DNA of 5,392 bases from Cyanobacteria bacterium UBA11370 (GTDB lineage: Bacteria > Cyanobacteriota > Cyanobacteriia > Cyanobacteriales > Coleofasciculaceae): assembly GCA_003486645.1 (NCBI GenBank), contig DNGI01000038.1:1-5392 (forward strand), written 5' to 3'. Position 1 is the first letter of the stretch. Each line of letters opens with the position of its first letter. The notes below the pieces were generated by a model. The model searched no databases, was not told the DNA's origin, and saw only the letters and a list, made by a program, of their open reading frames with translations. The position numbers and the translations under genes are program-made. Positions 5,144 to 5,392 of this stretch are shown here, in pieces.

Positions 5144-5392
5144 TTAACCATTGATCACAGGAGCAGTCAAAGCAACGGGAGTCGCTTCACCAGCAGCTAA
5201 ATCGAGGGGGAAGTTGTGAGCATTACGTTCGTGCATCACTTCAAACCCTAAGTTAGCGCGGTTGAGTACATCTGCCCAAGTATTCACCACACGACCACTA
5301 GAATCTAGAATCGATTGGTTGAAGTTAAACCCATTCAGGTTGAACGCCATCGTGCTGATACCCAGCGCCGTGAACCAGATCCCAATCACAGG
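5144..5392 (-). CDS. psbA: Photosystem II D1 protein, C-terminal part (5' end outside the window)
   Basis: D1 is the reaction-centre subunit that holds the primary electron donor and most ligands of the oxygen-evolving Mn4CaO5 cluster. Only the last 82 codons are present; counted back from a 360-residue protein they run from P279 to G360. Visible are the end of the last membrane helix ([20 protein letters not shown]), then [20 protein letters not shown], and the lumenal tail. H332, E333, H337 and D342 lie in [13 protein letters not shown], which ends at A344; all are manganese or calcium cluster ligands. A344 is followed by a 16-residue extension ending [10 protein letters not shown], which the CtpA protease removes so that A344 becomes a ligand. 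This is a normal water-oxidising D1, not a rogue form lacking ligands. The isoform class cannot be judged without the N-terminal part. A terminator follows. Confidence 0.98.
   Translation of the reverse strand, partial: PVIGIWFTALGISTMAFNLNGFNFNQSILDSSGRVVNTWADVLNRANLGFEVMHERNAHNFPLDLAAGEATPVALTAPVING

Overview
The window is cyanobacterial chromosomal DNA. It carries the 3' end of psbA (photosystem II D1), a complete psbB (CP47), psbT, nrdR and a cyanobacterial-type ribosomal protein S1 gene. Two HIP1 octamers (GCGATCGC at 404-411 and 2492-2499) and several unrelated families of short tandem repeats in the spacers point to a repeat-rich, probably filamentous cyanobacterium. The genus cannot be decided from the sequence.

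Every gene lies on the minus strand, so transcription runs from the right end to the left: psbA (partial, 5144-5392), an uncharacterised 109-residue protein (4465-4794), psbB (2681-4210), psbT (2458-2556), nrdR (1653-2198), rps1 (263-1243). Intrinsic terminators follow psbA (5060-5085), psbB (2611-2650) and rps1 (116-140). Promoter-like hexamer pairs precede the 109-residue gene, psbB and rps1. The set therefore looks like several short transcription units. No terminator is visible between psbT and nrdR or between nrdR and rps1, so read-through in that part is possible.

Functionally, psbA, psbB and psbT encode subunits of the photosystem II core: D1 with manganese-cluster ligands, the CP47 inner antenna, and a one-helix subunit at the dimer interface. 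NrdR is the zinc-ribbon/ATP-cone repressor of ribonucleotide reductase genes. S1 binds mRNA during translation initiation.

The spacers hold most of the unexplained structure. (a) A MITE-like inverted-repeat element abuts the rps1 stop, with half of a second copy at the left edge. (b) A tandem 46-bp duplication and GGGGAGT heptamers fill the nrdR-rps1 spacer (1244-1652). (c) A heptamer repeat supplies the last codons and stop of nrdR. (d) A nested 66-nt hairpin lies between psbT and nrdR (2289-2354) and matches no RNA family I recognise. (e) The psbB leader has two hairpins. The 349-bp spacer between psbA and the 109-residue gene (4795-5143) holds the psbA terminator, a GCAGAGG heptamer array and a promoter candidate; I see nothing further in it. 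The strongest candidate for something undescribed is the 2289-2354 element. I see no defence system, CRISPR array, transposase or other large novel system.
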